Position numbers and translations under genes: made by a program. DNA of 64,000 bases from NCBI GenBank assembly GCA_029246285.1, contig JAQWNW010000022.1, forward strand, positions 62,001 through 126,000, read 5' to 3'. Source of the DNA: Paracoccaceae bacterium. Its GTDB lineage: Bacteria; Pseudomonadota; Alphaproteobacteria; Rhodobacterales; Rhodobacteraceae. Under the pieces are notes generated by a model that was given only the letters and a program-made list of their open reading frames with translations, searched no databases and had not been told where the DNA came from. Shown piece after piece: positions 43,465 to 54,088 of this stretch. Position 1 is the first letter of the stretch, and the number at the start of each line of letters is the position of its first letter.

Positions 43465-46401
43465 TCAACCCCCTTCTAAATCTAGAGCTTCGAAAATAAT
43501 CTTTTCTTGCTGCTCTTTATGTTGGCTAGCCAGGCCAGTCGCAGGAGACGCGGAAGGCGGTCTGCCTACAAATTTTGCTCTTTTTGCTTTAATTTTTAGT
43601 TCTGATAAAATTATTTCTAAGTTAGGTTCTATAAAACTCCATGCACCCTGATTTTTGGGTTCTTCCTGACACCAAATCAGTTGAGCATTTTTGAATCTAT
43701 TTAGTTCCTTTGTTAGCGCTTTTCCTGGCACAGGATATAATTGTTCCACTCTTAAAAGATAAATATTACTTAGTTTATTGGAGTCTCTTTCCTTTAATAA
43801 ATCATAATATATTTTGCCAGAGCATACGATAACACGCTTTATATTTATGTCTTGCTCCAAATTTAGGGATGAGTTTTCTTTTTGAGCATCATCCCATAAG
43901 ACTCGATGAAAACTAGACCCCTCAATGAAGTCTTCTTGTTGGGATACTGCAAATTTATTTCTAAGAAGCGACTTTGGTGTCATCAGAACGAGTGGTTTTC
44001 TGTAAGTTCGATGAAGTTGCCTACGTAGTATATGAAAATAATTTGCTGGTGTAGTACAATTTGCAATAATCCAATTTTCCTCAGCAGAGTTCTGTAAAAA
44101 CCGTTCTAATCTAGCTGATGAATGTTCTGGCCCTTGACCTTCAAAACCGTGTGGAAGCAACATAACCAATCCTGACATTCTGAGCCATTTACGCTCCCCT
44201 GATGAGATAAATTGGTCAAACATAATTTGTGCGCCATTTGCGAAATCACCAAATTGGGCTTCCCAAATTACCAGAGCATTCGGTTCCGATAAAGAATAGC
44301 CGTACTCAAAACCCAATATGGCATATTCTGATAACATACTATCAATTACCTCATAGTATTTTTGATTTTTATCAATCTGATTTAATGGAAAGAATCTATC
44401 TTCTGTGTTTTGATCAATTAATACAGAATGTCTTTGGCTAAATGTGCCTCGAGCACTATCTTGCCCAGCTAACCTCACTGGAAAGCCTTCAAGCAATAAC
44501 GACCCAAATGCTAGTGCTTCTCCTGTCGCCCAGTCTAAAGCTACACCCTCTTTTAGAACCTCTTTTTTGGATGCTAATTGGCGTTTGACTGTCTTGTGAA
44601 GTTCAAAATCTTTCGGAACATTAGTTAGTGCTTTTGAAATTTTTTTATACCGTGCAAGCGAAATGGCAGTAGTGCCTCGTTGATAATTTTCATTGTTTTG
44701 GTTCAAATGAGACCAACGACCATCCAACCAATCAGCTTTGTTTGGTTGAAAGTTTTTTCCAGCTTCAAATTCATCATTTAGGATTTTCTGAAAATTCTTT
44801 TTTAATACCTCTATTTCAGTCTGTGGAACTAAGCCATCTTTAATTAATCTTTCACTATATATCTCAAGAGTTGTTTTATGGTTTTTTATGGTCTTATACA
44901 TTAGCGGTTGAGTAAACATTGGTTCATCACCCTCATTGTGACCGAACCTTCGGTAACAAAAAATGTCTAACACCACGTCTTTAGCAAATTTCTGGCGAAA
45001 TTCTGTTGCTACTTTTGCTGCATGTACAACAGCTTCGGGATCATCGCCGTTTACATGGAATATAGGTGCTTCCACCATCAAAGCGATATCGGTCGGGTAG
45101 GGTGAAGATCGGCTGAAATGTGGAGCAGTTGTAAAGCCAATTTGATTGTTTATTACAATATGCATCGTTCCACCCGTGCGATGACCTGTTAATCCAGATA
45201 GACCGAAGCACTCTGCAACGACTCCCTGTCCCGCAAATGCAGCGTCCCCGTGTAGTAAAATCGGCATTACGCTTCTTCTGGTATCATCGTTGTACTGCTC
45301 TTGTTTTGCTCGGGCTTTTCCTAAAACAACTGGATTTACAGCCTCCAAATGACTGGGATTTGCAGTTAGGGATAAATGAACTTTGTTCCCATCAAATTCT
45401 CTATCTGAACTTGCTCCCAGGTGGTATTTTACATCACCGGAACCATCTACCTCTTTTGGTTTAAAGCTACCGCCTTGAAATTCATTGAATATGGCTCGAA
45501 GCGGTTTCGCTAAAACGTTAACCAAAACATTTAATCTCCCTCGGTGTGGCATTCCAATTATTATATCTTTTACACCCAGGGCACCGCCTCGTTTAATTAT
45601 TTGCTCCATTGCTGGAATTAAGGCTTCACCGCCATCTAGTCCAAAACGTTTTGTACCCATGTATTTAACGTGTAAGAATTTTTCGAAACCTTCTGCTTCT
45701 ACGAGCTTATTCAGTATGGCTTTCCGACCTCTTTTGGTAAAGTTAATCTCCTTTCCATAACCTTCAATTCTCTCTTTTAGCCATTGGCTTTCGTCAGGGT
45801 TCGAAATATGCATATATTGCAGTGCAAAAGTACCGCAATATGTCCTATGAACTATATCAATTATTTCTTTCATTGAGGCCAACTCGAGGCCCAATACGTT
45901 GTCAATATAAATTTGGCGATCCATATCTTCCAGTTGAAATCCATATGTTCTTGGATCCAATTCAGGTAGGTCGTTATTTTCAGTGACTTTTAATGGATCT
46001 AGTTCTGCTGCAAGATGTCCTCTTATCCGGTATGCCCGAATCAACATGAGGGCTCTTACAGAGTCTAAAACAGCACGCCTTAATTCACCGGCATTAATAT
46101 CTAACCCTTCTTGAGTAAGTTTTGATTTTATCTTACTTTCGAATTGTGGTTGTAATTCCTCACCAAACCCATATTTTTCTCCATCTATTGGAGGCCAGTC
46201 TTTTCTTGACCAGGAGGGGTTTTGGTTGTTTGTATCTTTAAGATTTGCACTGTCACTAAAATTCATAAAAAATTCTTGCCATTTCAGGTCAAGATCGTTT
46301 TCATTATTGGAGTATTTTGCATGCATCTGCTCCAGATACTTAGCTGAATTACCCTGAAGCAATTCAGCCGAATCAAGAAAGTTTTTCTTAATATCTGACA
46401 A
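43465..46401 (-). CDS. sucA: 2-oxoglutarate dehydrogenase E1
   Basis: A thiamine-diphosphate-dependent E1 that decarboxylates 2-oxoglutarate. The 978 residues begin with the E2-binding tail (FLDSAELLQGNSAKYLEQMHAKY) and include GMPHRGRLNVLVNVLAKP, HLGASSDREFDG, HGDAAFAGQGVVAE (ThDP/Mg region), the RFGHNEGDEP loop, and the C-terminal QEEPKNQGAW and PPSASPATG segments. The start is a TTG at 46401 with AAGGT at 6 bases. It lies third in the sucC-sucD-sucA-sucB order. Confidence 0.97.
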   Translation of the reverse strand: MSDIKKNFLDSAELLQGNSAKYLEQMHAKYSNNENDLDLKWQEFFMNFSDSANLKDTNNQNPSWSRKDWPPIDGEKYGFGEELQPQFESKIKSKLTQEGLDINAGELRRAVLDSVRALMLIRAYRIRGHLAAELDPLKVTENNDLPELDPRTYGFQLEDMDRQIYIDNVLGLELASMKEIIDIVHRTYCGTFALQYMHISNPDESQWLKERIEGYGKEINFTKRGRKAILNKLVEAEGFEKFLHVKYMGTKRFGLDGGEALIPAMEQIIKRGGALGVKDIIIGMPHRGRLNVLVNVLAKPLRAIFNEFQGGSFKPKEVDGSGDVKYHLGASSDREFDGNKVHLSLTANPSHLEAVNPVVLGKARAKQEQYNDDTRRSVMPILLHGDAAFAGQGVVAECFGLSGLTGHRTGGTMHIVINNQIGFTTAPHFSRSSPYPTDIALMVEAPIFHVNGDDPEAVVHAAKVATEFRQKFAKDVVLDIFCYRRFGHNEGDEPMFTQPLMYKTIKNHKTTLEIYSERLIKDGLVPQTEIEVLKKNFQKILNDEFEAGKNFQPNKADWLDGRWSHLNQNNENYQRGTTAISLARYKKISKALTNVPKDFELHKTVKRQLASKKEVLKEGVALDWATGEALAFGSLLLEGFPVRLAGQDSARGTFSQRHSVLIDQNTEDRFFPLNQIDKNQKYYEVIDSMLSEYAILGFEYGYSLSEPNALVIWEAQFGDFANGAQIMFDQFISSGERKWLRMSGLVMLLPHGFEGQGPEHSSARLERFLQNSAEENWIIANCTTPANYFHILRRQLHRTYRKPLVLMTPKSLLRNKFAVSQQEDFIEGSSFHRVLWDDAQKENSSLNLEQDINIKRVIVCSGKIYYDLLKERDSNKLSNIYLLRVEQLYPVPGKALTKELNRFKNAQLIWCQEEPKNQGAWSFIEPNLEIILSELKIKAKRAKFVGRPPSASPATGLASQHKEQQEKIIFEALDLEGG

Positions 46402-46470
46402 TTTTATACCTTACATGAATGGATCTACAGTAATCTTGATTGGCAATTTTTACTTTGGATCTTGAGGCAA

Positions 46471-47355
46471 TCATAGGGCATTCGCTCTTAATACGGCGGT
46501 GCCTAAATCAGCTGGGCTATCAGCAACTATAACGCCCGCTGATCTCATAGCTTCAATTTTATCGTCTGCACCACCTTTTCCTCCAGCAACAATTGCGCCA
46601 GCATGGCCCATTCGCCTACCGGATGGTGCGGTTCTTCCTGCTATAAACCCTGCTGTCGGTTTTGCTCTTCCCTTCTTAGCTTCGTCTTTTAAAAATTGCG
46701 CAGCTTCTTCTTCTGCTGAGCCACCAATTTCACCGATCATTATTATAGATTGTGTTTCTTCATCTTGTAGAAACATTTCCAAAATTTCTATAAATTCTGT
46801 TCCTTTTACCGGATCTCCTCCTATGCCAACACATGTAGATTGACCAAGTCCTGCTTCTGTTGTTTGACCAACTGCTTCGTATGTTAAAGTGCCAGATCTC
46901 GAGACCACACCCACGGAACCACGCATATGTATATGCGCTGGCATAATACCTATTTTGCATGCGCCAGGTGTTATAATGCCTGGACAATTAGGTCCTATCA
47001 GTTTGGAAGCACTAGAAGTAAGCGCTCTTTTCACCTTTACCATGTCAAGCACAGGAATTCCTTCCGTAATGCATACTATTAATTCAATTTTTGCATCAAT
47101 TGCTTCCAAAATACTATCTGCAGCGTGCGCGGGTGGCACATAAATAGATGTTGCATTTGCTTTGGTGTGATGTTTGGCTTCATGGACGGTGTTGAAAACA
47201 GGAAGTTTCAAGTGATTTTGTCCACCTTTACCTGGGGTCACGCCTCCAACAATTTGAGTTCCATAAGAAATTGCCTGCTCAGAATGAAAAGTCCCCTGTG
47301 AACCGGTGAAACCTTGGCAGATTACTTTCGTTGTCGCATCAACTAAAATAGACAT
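46471..47355 (-). CDS. sucD: Succinyl-CoA synthetase alpha subunit
   Basis: This subunit binds CoA and carries the phosphohistidine in succinate-CoA ligase. The 294 residues have [26 protein letters not shown], the CoA-binding loop [11 protein letters not shown] at the N-terminus, and the active His in [15 protein letters not shown] near residue 247. AAGGA precedes the ATG at 6 bases. It lies 9 bases after sucC and 69 bases before sucA. Confidence 0.97.
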   Translation of the reverse strand: MSILVDATTKVICQGFTGSQGTFHSEQAISYGTQIVGGVTPGKGGQNHLKLPVFNTVHEAKHHTKANATSIYVPPAHAADSILEAIDAKIELIVCITEGIPVLDMVKVKRALTSSASKLIGPNCPGIITPGACKIGIMPAHIHMRGSVGVVSRSGTLTYEAVGQTTEAGLGQSTCVGIGGDPVKGTEFIEILEMFLQDEETQSIIMIGEIGGSAEEEAAQFLKDEAKKGRAKPTAGFIAGRTAPSGRRMGHAGAIVAGGKGGADDKIEAMRSAGVIVADSPADLGTAVLRANAL

Positions 47356-47364
47356 CTTATTTCC

Positions 47365-48567
47365 TTAATTCTTTTTAATTTTCACGGCGCTCACAATTTT
47401 CTTTGCAGCTTCATCTAAATTTTTTGCAGTTATTACATTTAATTTTGATGAATTTATAATTCGGTTTCCTTGATCTACATTTGTTCCCTCAAGTCTTACA
47501 ACTAATGGTACTTTTAAGCCAACTTCTTTAACAGCAGCAACCACCCCTGCTGCTATTACATCGCATCGCATAATGCCTCCAAAGATATTTACTAAAATAC
47601 CTTTAACATTCGGGTCTGATGTTATTATTTTGAAGGCTTCGGTTACTTTTTCTCTGGTTGCGCCACCGCCTACATCTAGAAAATTTGCTGGTTCTGCTCC
47701 ATAAAGTTTTACGATATCCATTGTTGCCATTGCTAAACCGGCACCATTTACCATGCAGCCAATTTCGCCATCTAATGCAATATAATTGAGATCATATTTT
47801 GACGCTTCTAATTCTTTGGGGTCTTCTTCTGTTTCATCTCTTAATTTAAGAATATCTTTGTTTCTATATAGGGCATTACCGTCAAAACCAATTTTAGCGT
47901 CTAAACATTTCAAAAGACCATTTTTGTCAATAATCAATGGGTTTATCTCCAGCATTTCCATGTCTTTTTCAAGAAATAAGTTGTAAAGATTTGTAACAAG
48001 ATTAACGCACTGTTTTATTTGATCTCCCTCTAATCCCAGGCTAAAAGCAATTTGGCGCCCATGGAATTTGGATAATCCAGAAGCTGGATCGACAGAAAAA
48101 TTCTTTATATCTTCAGGGTTATTTTCTGCCACTTCCTCAATATCCATACCACCACTTTTAGAACATACAAATGTCAGCTGACTTGTATTTCGATCTACCA
48201 AAAGAGCGAGATAAAGTTCTTTTGCGATTAATGAGCCATCTTCAATATAGATTCGATTTACCTGCTTACCTTTTGGGCCAGTTTGATGTGTTACTAAAGT
48301 ACATCCGAGCATTTTGAGTGCTTCTTTAGCTGCTTCCGATGCTGATTTGCAAACTCTAACCCCACCTTCATCTCCAGCTGAATCCTCTTTGAATTTCCCT
48401 TTTCCTCGTCCACCAGCGTGTATTTGAGCCTTCACAACCCACAATGGGCCATTTAATTCCTCTGCCTTTCTTTCGGCATCATCAGGCTGCATAACAGTTC
48501 TTCCGCCGGAAACTGGAATATTATAACTAGAAAGTAGAGCCTTAGCTTGATATTCGTGAATATTCAT
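47365..48567 (-). CDS. sucC: Succinyl-CoA synthetase beta subunit
   Basis: The ATP-grasp subunit that, with sucD, interconverts succinyl-CoA and succinate plus nucleotide triphosphate. ATG at 48567 gives the canonical start [19 protein letters not shown] and 400 residues; the open frame upstream adds 12 residues with no support. [26 protein letters not shown] and [14 protein letters not shown] are intact. First gene of the suc operon. Two perfect operator palindromes lie 99-136 bases upstream of the start. Confidence 0.96.
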   Translation of the reverse strand: MNIHEYQAKALLSSYNIPVSGGRTVMQPDDAERKAEELNGPLWVVKAQIHAGGRGKGKFKEDSAGDEGGVRVCKSASEAAKEALKMLGCTLVTHQTGPKGKQVNRIYIEDGSLIAKELYLALLVDRNTSQLTFVCSKSGGMDIEEVAENNPEDIKNFSVDPASGLSKFHGRQIAFSLGLEGDQIKQCVNLVTNLYNLFLEKDMEMLEINPLIIDKNGLLKCLDAKIGFDGNALYRNKDILKLRDETEEDPKELEASKYDLNYIALDGEIGCMVNGAGLAMATMDIVKLYGAEPANFLDVGGGATREKVTEAFKIITSDPNVKGILVNIFGGIMRCDVIAAGVVAAVKEVGLKVPLVVRLEGTNVDQGNRIINSSKLNVITAKNLDEAAKKIVSAVKIKKN

Positions 48568-48665
48568 TGCTTTCGCCAATCTATTTTTTTCTTGGTGTGA
48601 CACAGAAAAAGAATATGATAAACGATGAATTTACGAAATTAATGTAATATAATAGAAAATTACTT

Positions 48666-48681
48666 ATTTGTGATCACAAAT
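48666..48681. promoter_or_regulatory. Palindromic operator, proximal copy upstream of sucC
   Basis: ATTTGTGATCACAAAT is a perfect 16-base palindrome. A candidate minus-strand -10 hexamer TATTAT lies at 48654-48649. With a 17-base spacer the -35 would fall inside this palindrome, so a bound regulator would block sucC transcription. The site repeats exactly 21 bases further upstream. Confidence 0.7.
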
Positions 48682-48686
48682 GAAAA

Positions 48687-48702
48687 ATTTGTGATCACAA
48701 AT
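48687..48702. promoter_or_regulatory. Palindromic operator, distal copy upstream of sucC
   Basis: A second perfect ATTTGTGATCACAAAT, centred exactly 21 bases (two helical turns) from the proximal copy, so both would face the same side of the DNA. It lies between the sucC start and the mdh stop. The shared core also occurs twice upstream of gntR. Confidence 0.7.
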
Positions 48703-48715
48703 GAAAAAATAAGAC

Positions 48716-49678
<963 letters not shown>

Positions 49679-49913
49679 TTAGTTCTCCGCTTGAGATTCT
49701 TTAAATCGAAGTCTGACTAGTCTGAATCAAAACGAAAAACAAGTAACTTAGTTTTAATGAGAGAATTATCGCTCAATAAAGTAAGCTTATTGAAAGTGAC
49801 ATTAATTTACCTTATTGAAAAGATTGAGAAAAACTCTTGCTAATTTGAAATTTAGCTTAAAAGTATATAGATCTATATTTAATAAATGATAATTTGAAAG
49901 TAGTTTTAAAATT

Positions 49914-50675
49914 ATGACAATCGAAAAATGCGAGGACCGACAGATTATCAAGGTGAGTGGCAAAGATAATGAAGTCTTTCTTAACAATATAGCAACTAAT
50001 AATGTAAAACAGGATCTAACTTATGCGGCTTTGTTAACTCCACAAGGGAAGTATTTTTGTGACTTTTTTCTTTTTAAGCGTAAAAATGATATTTTTATTG
50101 ACACTTATAAACCGTTTTCTGAAAGTCTGATATCAAGATTAAATACTTATAAACTTCGTGCTGATGTTAATCTTGAACTTATTGATATGCCAGTATCACG
50201 AGGTCAAGGTAGTACGGTACCGACAGCTTTAATAGACCCTCGGCATGACTCTTTGGGTTGGAGAATTTATGACGTACTTGGTGAGGAATCAAAAATAGAT
50301 TGGAAAGAGCTTTATGTGGGAGCTTGTATTCCCCAATCTGGTATCGAGCTAATTCAAAATAACACTTATATTCTTGAAGCAAGATTTGAAGAATTATCTG
50401 GTGTAGATTTTAAGAAAGGATGTTTCATCGGGCAGGAAGTTACCGCTCGAATGAAACATAAGACTAAATTAAGGAAGGGATTTTCAACGGTACTTGTAGA
50501 AGGTGCTGCTGAAATTGGCACACCGATTTTATCAGATGGGAATGAGTGTGGCTTTTTGTTTTCTCAGAGCTCGGGAAAGGGCATAGCATATTTAAGGTAT
50601 GATAAAGTTTCGAGAGATATGTGTGCTGGTGATGCTGTTGTTAATTTAACTGAGAAAATCAGTGATTTCGAATGA
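49914..50675 (+). CDS. ygfZ: Folate-binding protein YgfZ (Fe-S cluster maintenance)
   Basis: A 253-residue GcvT-like folate-binding protein of the YgfZ/CAF17 family, which supports maturation or repair of certain Fe-S enzymes. The signature K-G-C-F-I-G-Q-E (FKKGCFIGQEVTARMKH) is present near residue 180. Upstream of the ATG only weak purine pairing is seen. The 235-base gap to mdh holds promoters for both; it has a 7-base stem-loop (TCAATAA/TTATTGA, 49773-49793) of unknown meaning. Its 3' end overlaps the convergent inositol monophosphatase gene by 17 bases. Confidence 0.9.
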   Translation: MTIEKCEDRQIIKVSGKDNEVFLNNIATNNVKQDLTYAALLTPQGKYFCDFFLFKRKNDIFIDTYKPFSESLISRLNTYKLRADVNLELIDMPVSRGQGSTVPTALIDPRHDSLGWRIYDVLGEESKIDWKELYVGACIPQSGIELIQNNTYILEARFEELSGVDFKKGCFIGQEVTARMKHKTKLRKGFSTVLVEGAAEIGTPILSDGNECGFLFSQSSGKGIAYLRYDKVSRDMCAGDAVVNLTEKISDFE

Positions 50676-51453
50676 TTTTGGAAAATTTTTCAAAAGAAAT
50701 TTCATTACCCGCTATTAACTCACCATCCTTTAAAACATCGTTTTCTATATGTATCGGCTCAATTAAACCCCCAGCTTCTTTAACCAATAATAGTCCCGCT
50801 GCGATATCCCAACTGTGCAAACCTCTTTCCCAAAATCCATCATATCTACCAGATGCGACATACGCTAGATCAAGAGAGGCAGCACCGAGCCTTCGTACGC
50901 CTGCACATTCTGGCATTAAATTATTTAATTCGGCTAAAGTTAAGGACAAATCGCCTGATCTGTTCGCAAAAGGAATTCCTGTAGAAAAAATCATTTCACT
51001 CAAGTTGCGTCTATTTGATACTCGGCATCTTTTTTCATTCATGTAACAACCTGAACCTTTCTCAGCCCAAAAGAGCTCATCTTTCAAGGGATCATAAACA
51101 ACTGCTGAAACGATCTCACTTTTGTACTCTAAAGCAATTGAGATGGCCCAGTGTGGGATTCCGTGTAAAAAATTGGTAGTTCCATCCAAGGGATCAACAA
51201 TCCACTTTCTTGTTGGGTCACTACCTTTTTTTTCACCACTTTCTTCTCCCAACCAACCATAATTTGGTCTGCCTTCAGTTAAATCGGTTTGGATGCTTTC
51301 TTCCGCCTTCCTATCAGCTCTACTAACGAAATCGCTTGGGCTTTTTTGACTGACTTGTAGGTTCTCTACCTCTCCAAAGTCTCTAAGTAGACGTTTTGCT
51401 GCAAACCTAGCTGCCTTGATCATAAGATTTATATTTGCGCTAGCTCGGTTCAT
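50659..51453 (-). CDS. Inositol monophosphatase family protein
   Basis: A 264-residue Mg2+-dependent phosphatase of the SuhB/inositol monophosphatase family. The N-terminal GWLGEESGEKKG holds the Glu ligand, WIVDPLDGTTNFLHGIPHW is motif A and WDIAAGLLLVKEAGG is motif B. AAAGGA precedes the ATG. Substrates in this family include inositol phosphates and 3'-phosphoadenosine 5'-phosphate; which applies is not clear. The 17-base convergent overlap with ygfZ is at the C-terminus. Confidence 0.92.
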   Translation of the reverse strand: MNRASANINLMIKAARFAAKRLLRDFGEVENLQVSQKSPSDFVSRADRKAEESIQTDLTEGRPNYGWLGEESGEKKGSDPTRKWIVDPLDGTTNFLHGIPHWAISIALEYKSEIVSAVVYDPLKDELFWAEKGSGCYMNEKRCRVSNRRNLSEMIFSTGIPFANRSGDLSLTLAELNNLMPECAGVRRLGAASLDLAYVASGRYDGFWERGLHSWDIAAGLLLVKEAGGLIEPIHIENDVLKDGELIAGNEISFEKFSKIIRNH

Positions 51454-51560
51454 GGAGTCTTCCTTTAAAGTGTTAAGTTCGAAGCGTATAGATGCCCGTT
51501 AAGAAAAGGCCAACCCTTTATATATATTTTTTGGTTGTTAAGAACTCGTTGCGGAAGATA

Positions 51561-53882
51561 TCACATAAGAATCTGGTCTGCGAGTGCTACATATTTATCT
51601 AATACTTTCTTTTCGCCTGCTTTTTCAAATGAAACTGTTAATTTTTCGCCATCCTGTTCTGACACTATTCCGTATCCAAATTTTTGATGAAATACTCTCT
51701 CACCTATCAAGCTTTGTTCTTTGCTTAAAGGTTCAAGTGTAATATAATCTTCATTTCCAGCTGTTGGATTTATTTTTGTATGAGCTTTGCTTTTCATTCT
51801 TTGCCAGCCAGGAGAATTATAAATATCATTTTCTATTCCTTCATTATTTTCTGAAAAAGATGATATCGTGGAAGCGGCTGCCCCAAAACCGCCTCCATAT
51901 AGGCCAGGTGGTGTTAAAACTTGTACATGATCCTCTGGCAGTTCATCAATAAATCGAGAGGGAAGAGCTGATTGCCATTGACCAAAAATACGCCGATTAG
52001 CTACGAAGCTTATAGTGCAGAGTTGCTCCGCGCGTGTGATTCCCACGTAAGCCAACCTTCTTTCTTCTTCTAAACCAATCTTGCCAGTTTCATCCATGGA
52101 TCTTTGAGAAGGAAACAGTCCATCTTCCCAGCCAGGTAAATAAATATGCGGAAATTCAAGTCCTTTAGATGCATGCAATGTCATAATTGAAACTTTTAAA
52201 GCTTCATCATCTGCTTCATTGTCCATAATCAAGGATATATGTTCTATGAAACCTTGAATATTTTCAAATTGCTCCAAAGCTTTAATGAGTTCCTTCAAGT
52301 TTTCTAAACGTCCTGGTGCGTCGGGAGTATTTTCGTTTTGCCACATTTCGGTATAACCGGACTCATCCAAAATTATTTCAGCTAATTCGATATGTTTAAT
52401 GCTGGAATCGGTTAACATTACATTCCACCGATTTATTTGCATTAATAGTGATGTAAGTTCCTTTTTTGCCCGTCCAGAAAGTTCATTATTTTGACAAATA
52501 TTTGCAGCCGCCATGACCATTGGGATGTTATTCTTTCTAGCTTCAATATTTATTTTTTGCTGTGCCTTTTCACCGATCCCTCTTCTTGGCCGATTTACAA
52601 TCCTTTGAAAGGCTAAGTCATCATCTTGAGACATCACAACCCTAAAATAAGCAAGTGCATCTCTTATCTCAGCCCTTTCGTAAAATCTTGGCCCTCCAAT
52701 AACGCGATAAGGTAAACCAATAGTCATAAATCGATCTTCAAAAGATCTCATTTGATGAGATGCTCTTACCAATATCGCAATTTGATTTGCATTTATTGGT
52801 TGGTTTCCAGAATTACCTAATTGGGAGGCTTCAATTTCATCACCGATCCAACGTGCTTCTTCATCCCCGTCCCAATGTCCTATAAGTCTTACTTTGTCTC
52901 CACCATTCTCAGTTGTCCAAAGGGTTTTTCCAAGCCTTTCACTATTTTGATTTATTAAGTGAGATGCTGTTGCCAAAATATGTTCCGTTGAGCGATAATT
53001 TTGCTCAAGTCGAATAATAGTCGCGTTACTAAAGTCATTCTCAAATTTTAAGATATTACCAACTTCTGCTCCACGCCAACCATAAATTGATTGATCGTCA
53101 TCTCCAACACAGCAGATATTTCTGTGGGAGGAGGCTAATAGTCGTAACCATAAATATTGTGCTATGTTCGTGTCTTGGTATTCGTCTACTAAAATGTATT
53201 TAAATCGTTTTTGATAACTTTCTAAGATCTCACTCTCATTTTGAAAGATGGTTACCACATGCATCAATAAGTCGCCAAAATCTACAGCATTTAGAGATTT
53301 GAGGCGTTCTTGGTAAAAGGTATAAAGTTCGGATGCCCGACTATCAAATAGGGACATTTCACTAACTGGAATATTTTCAGGTATTAAAGCTCTATTTTTC
53401 CAACTATCTATAATATGGGCTAGTAATCTAGGTGGCCAACGTTTCTCGTCGATGTTTTCGGCTTGAATTAATTGTTTCAGTAATCTTATTTGATCATCAG
53501 TGTCTAAAATAGTAAAATTTGACTTTAATCCAACAATTTCTGAATGGGCTCTAAGAATTTTTACACAAATCGAATGAAATGTTCCAATCCAAGACATGCC
53601 TTCGACAGCATCACCTAAATTTGATTGAATACGGTTTTTCATTTCACGTGCTGCTTTATTCGTGAAGGTTACTGCCAAAATTTCGTTGGTTCTTGCTTTC
53701 CTAAGATTTAAAATATGAATAATTCTGGTTATTAAGGCTCTAGTCTTACCGGTTCCTGCGCCTGCTAACATCAAAACAGGCCCGTCAATTGTTTCCACAG
53801 CTCTTCTTTGTTCCAAGTTTAGACCGTCCAAATAATGGTTTGATCGAGCGGCTGTTGCTTTAGCAATTAATGATGAACTCAT
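51561..53882 (-). CDS. uvrD: UvrD/PcrA-family DNA helicase
   Basis: An SF1A 3'-5' helicase of 773 residues for nucleotide-excision and mismatch repair and for removing proteins from DNA. Visible motifs are Q (LNLEQRRAVE), I (MLAGAGTGKTRAL), Ia (AVTFTNKAAREMKNRI), II (ILVDEYQDTN), III (GDDDQSIYGWRGAEV), IV (LEQNYRST), V (VSIMTLHASKGLEFPHIYLPGWEDG) and VI (LAYVGITRAE). The C-terminal tail ends in a Tudor-like VFHQKFGYGIVSEQDG. A LexA-type box lies 67 bases upstream. Confidence 0.95.
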   Translation of the reverse strand: MSSSLIAKATAARSNHYLDGLNLEQRRAVETIDGPVLMLAGAGTGKTRALITRIIHILNLRKARTNEILAVTFTNKAAREMKNRIQSNLGDAVEGMSWIGTFHSICVKILRAHSEIVGLKSNFTILDTDDQIRLLKQLIQAENIDEKRWPPRLLAHIIDSWKNRALIPENIPVSEMSLFDSRASELYTFYQERLKSLNAVDFGDLLMHVVTIFQNESEILESYQKRFKYILVDEYQDTNIAQYLWLRLLASSHRNICCVGDDDQSIYGWRGAEVGNILKFENDFSNATIIRLEQNYRSTEHILATASHLINQNSERLGKTLWTTENGGDKVRLIGHWDGDEEARWIGDEIEASQLGNSGNQPINANQIAILVRASHQMRSFEDRFMTIGLPYRVIGGPRFYERAEIRDALAYFRVVMSQDDDLAFQRIVNRPRRGIGEKAQQKINIEARKNNIPMVMAAANICQNNELSGRAKKELTSLLMQINRWNVMLTDSSIKHIELAEIILDESGYTEMWQNENTPDAPGRLENLKELIKALEQFENIQGFIEHISLIMDNEADDEALKVSIMTLHASKGLEFPHIYLPGWEDGLFPSQRSMDETGKIGLEEERRLAYVGITRAEQLCTISFVANRRIFGQWQSALPSRFIDELPEDHVQVLTPPGLYGGGFGAAASTISSFSENNEGIENDIYNSPGWQRMKSKAHTKINPTAGNEDYITLEPLSKEQSLIGERVFHQKFGYGIVSEQDGEKLTVSFEKAGEKKVLDKYVALADQILM

Positions 53883-53948
53883 ATAAAAATCTCAAGTATT
53901 TTATTTTTAAAAAATGGTTATACCCTTTAAAACAAAATGAAAAGCCGT

Positions 53949-53963
53949 GTTCTTGTATTGTTC
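53949..53963 (-). promoter_or_regulatory. Candidate LexA (SOS) box upstream of uvrD
   Basis: GTTC-TTGTATT-GTTC on the plus strand is a perfect match to the alphaproteobacterial LexA consensus GTTC-N7-GTTC. It sits 67 bases upstream of the uvrD start codon. Orientation relative to the gene is the same as at the dnaE2 box at 3249. Confidence 0.6.
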
Positions 53964-54058
53964 TTTTTTATTTAAGGTAAACAGAGCAATAAGTCATCCC
54001 ATTAATTACTTTTATTGCAATTTGGCCAAAATTTTCTTTAAAACGAATTAGTGAAGAA

Positions 54059-54088
54059 AAGTAATTTGCTTTAATCGCAAAATTACTT
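54059..54088 (-). terminator. Rho-independent terminator overlapping the TSUP gene stop codon
   Basis: On the minus strand AAGTAATTTTGC, a 7-base loop and GCAAATTACTT form a stem of 11 pairs with one bulged T. TTTTC follows directly after the stem. The TAA stop of the TSUP gene is inside the left arm. The stem is AT-rich but long and precise. Confidence 0.6.

Noticed and set aside
48666-48702. The TGTGATCACA palindromes as CRP/FNR sites
   Set aside because: CRP sites have six bases between TGTGA and TCACA; here there are none. The link to an adjacent GntR gene fits better.
49773-49793. Stem-loop TCAATAA / TTATTGA in the mdh-ygfZ gap
   Set aside because: A short AT-only stem without a U-tract or match elsewhere; likely background in AT-rich DNA.
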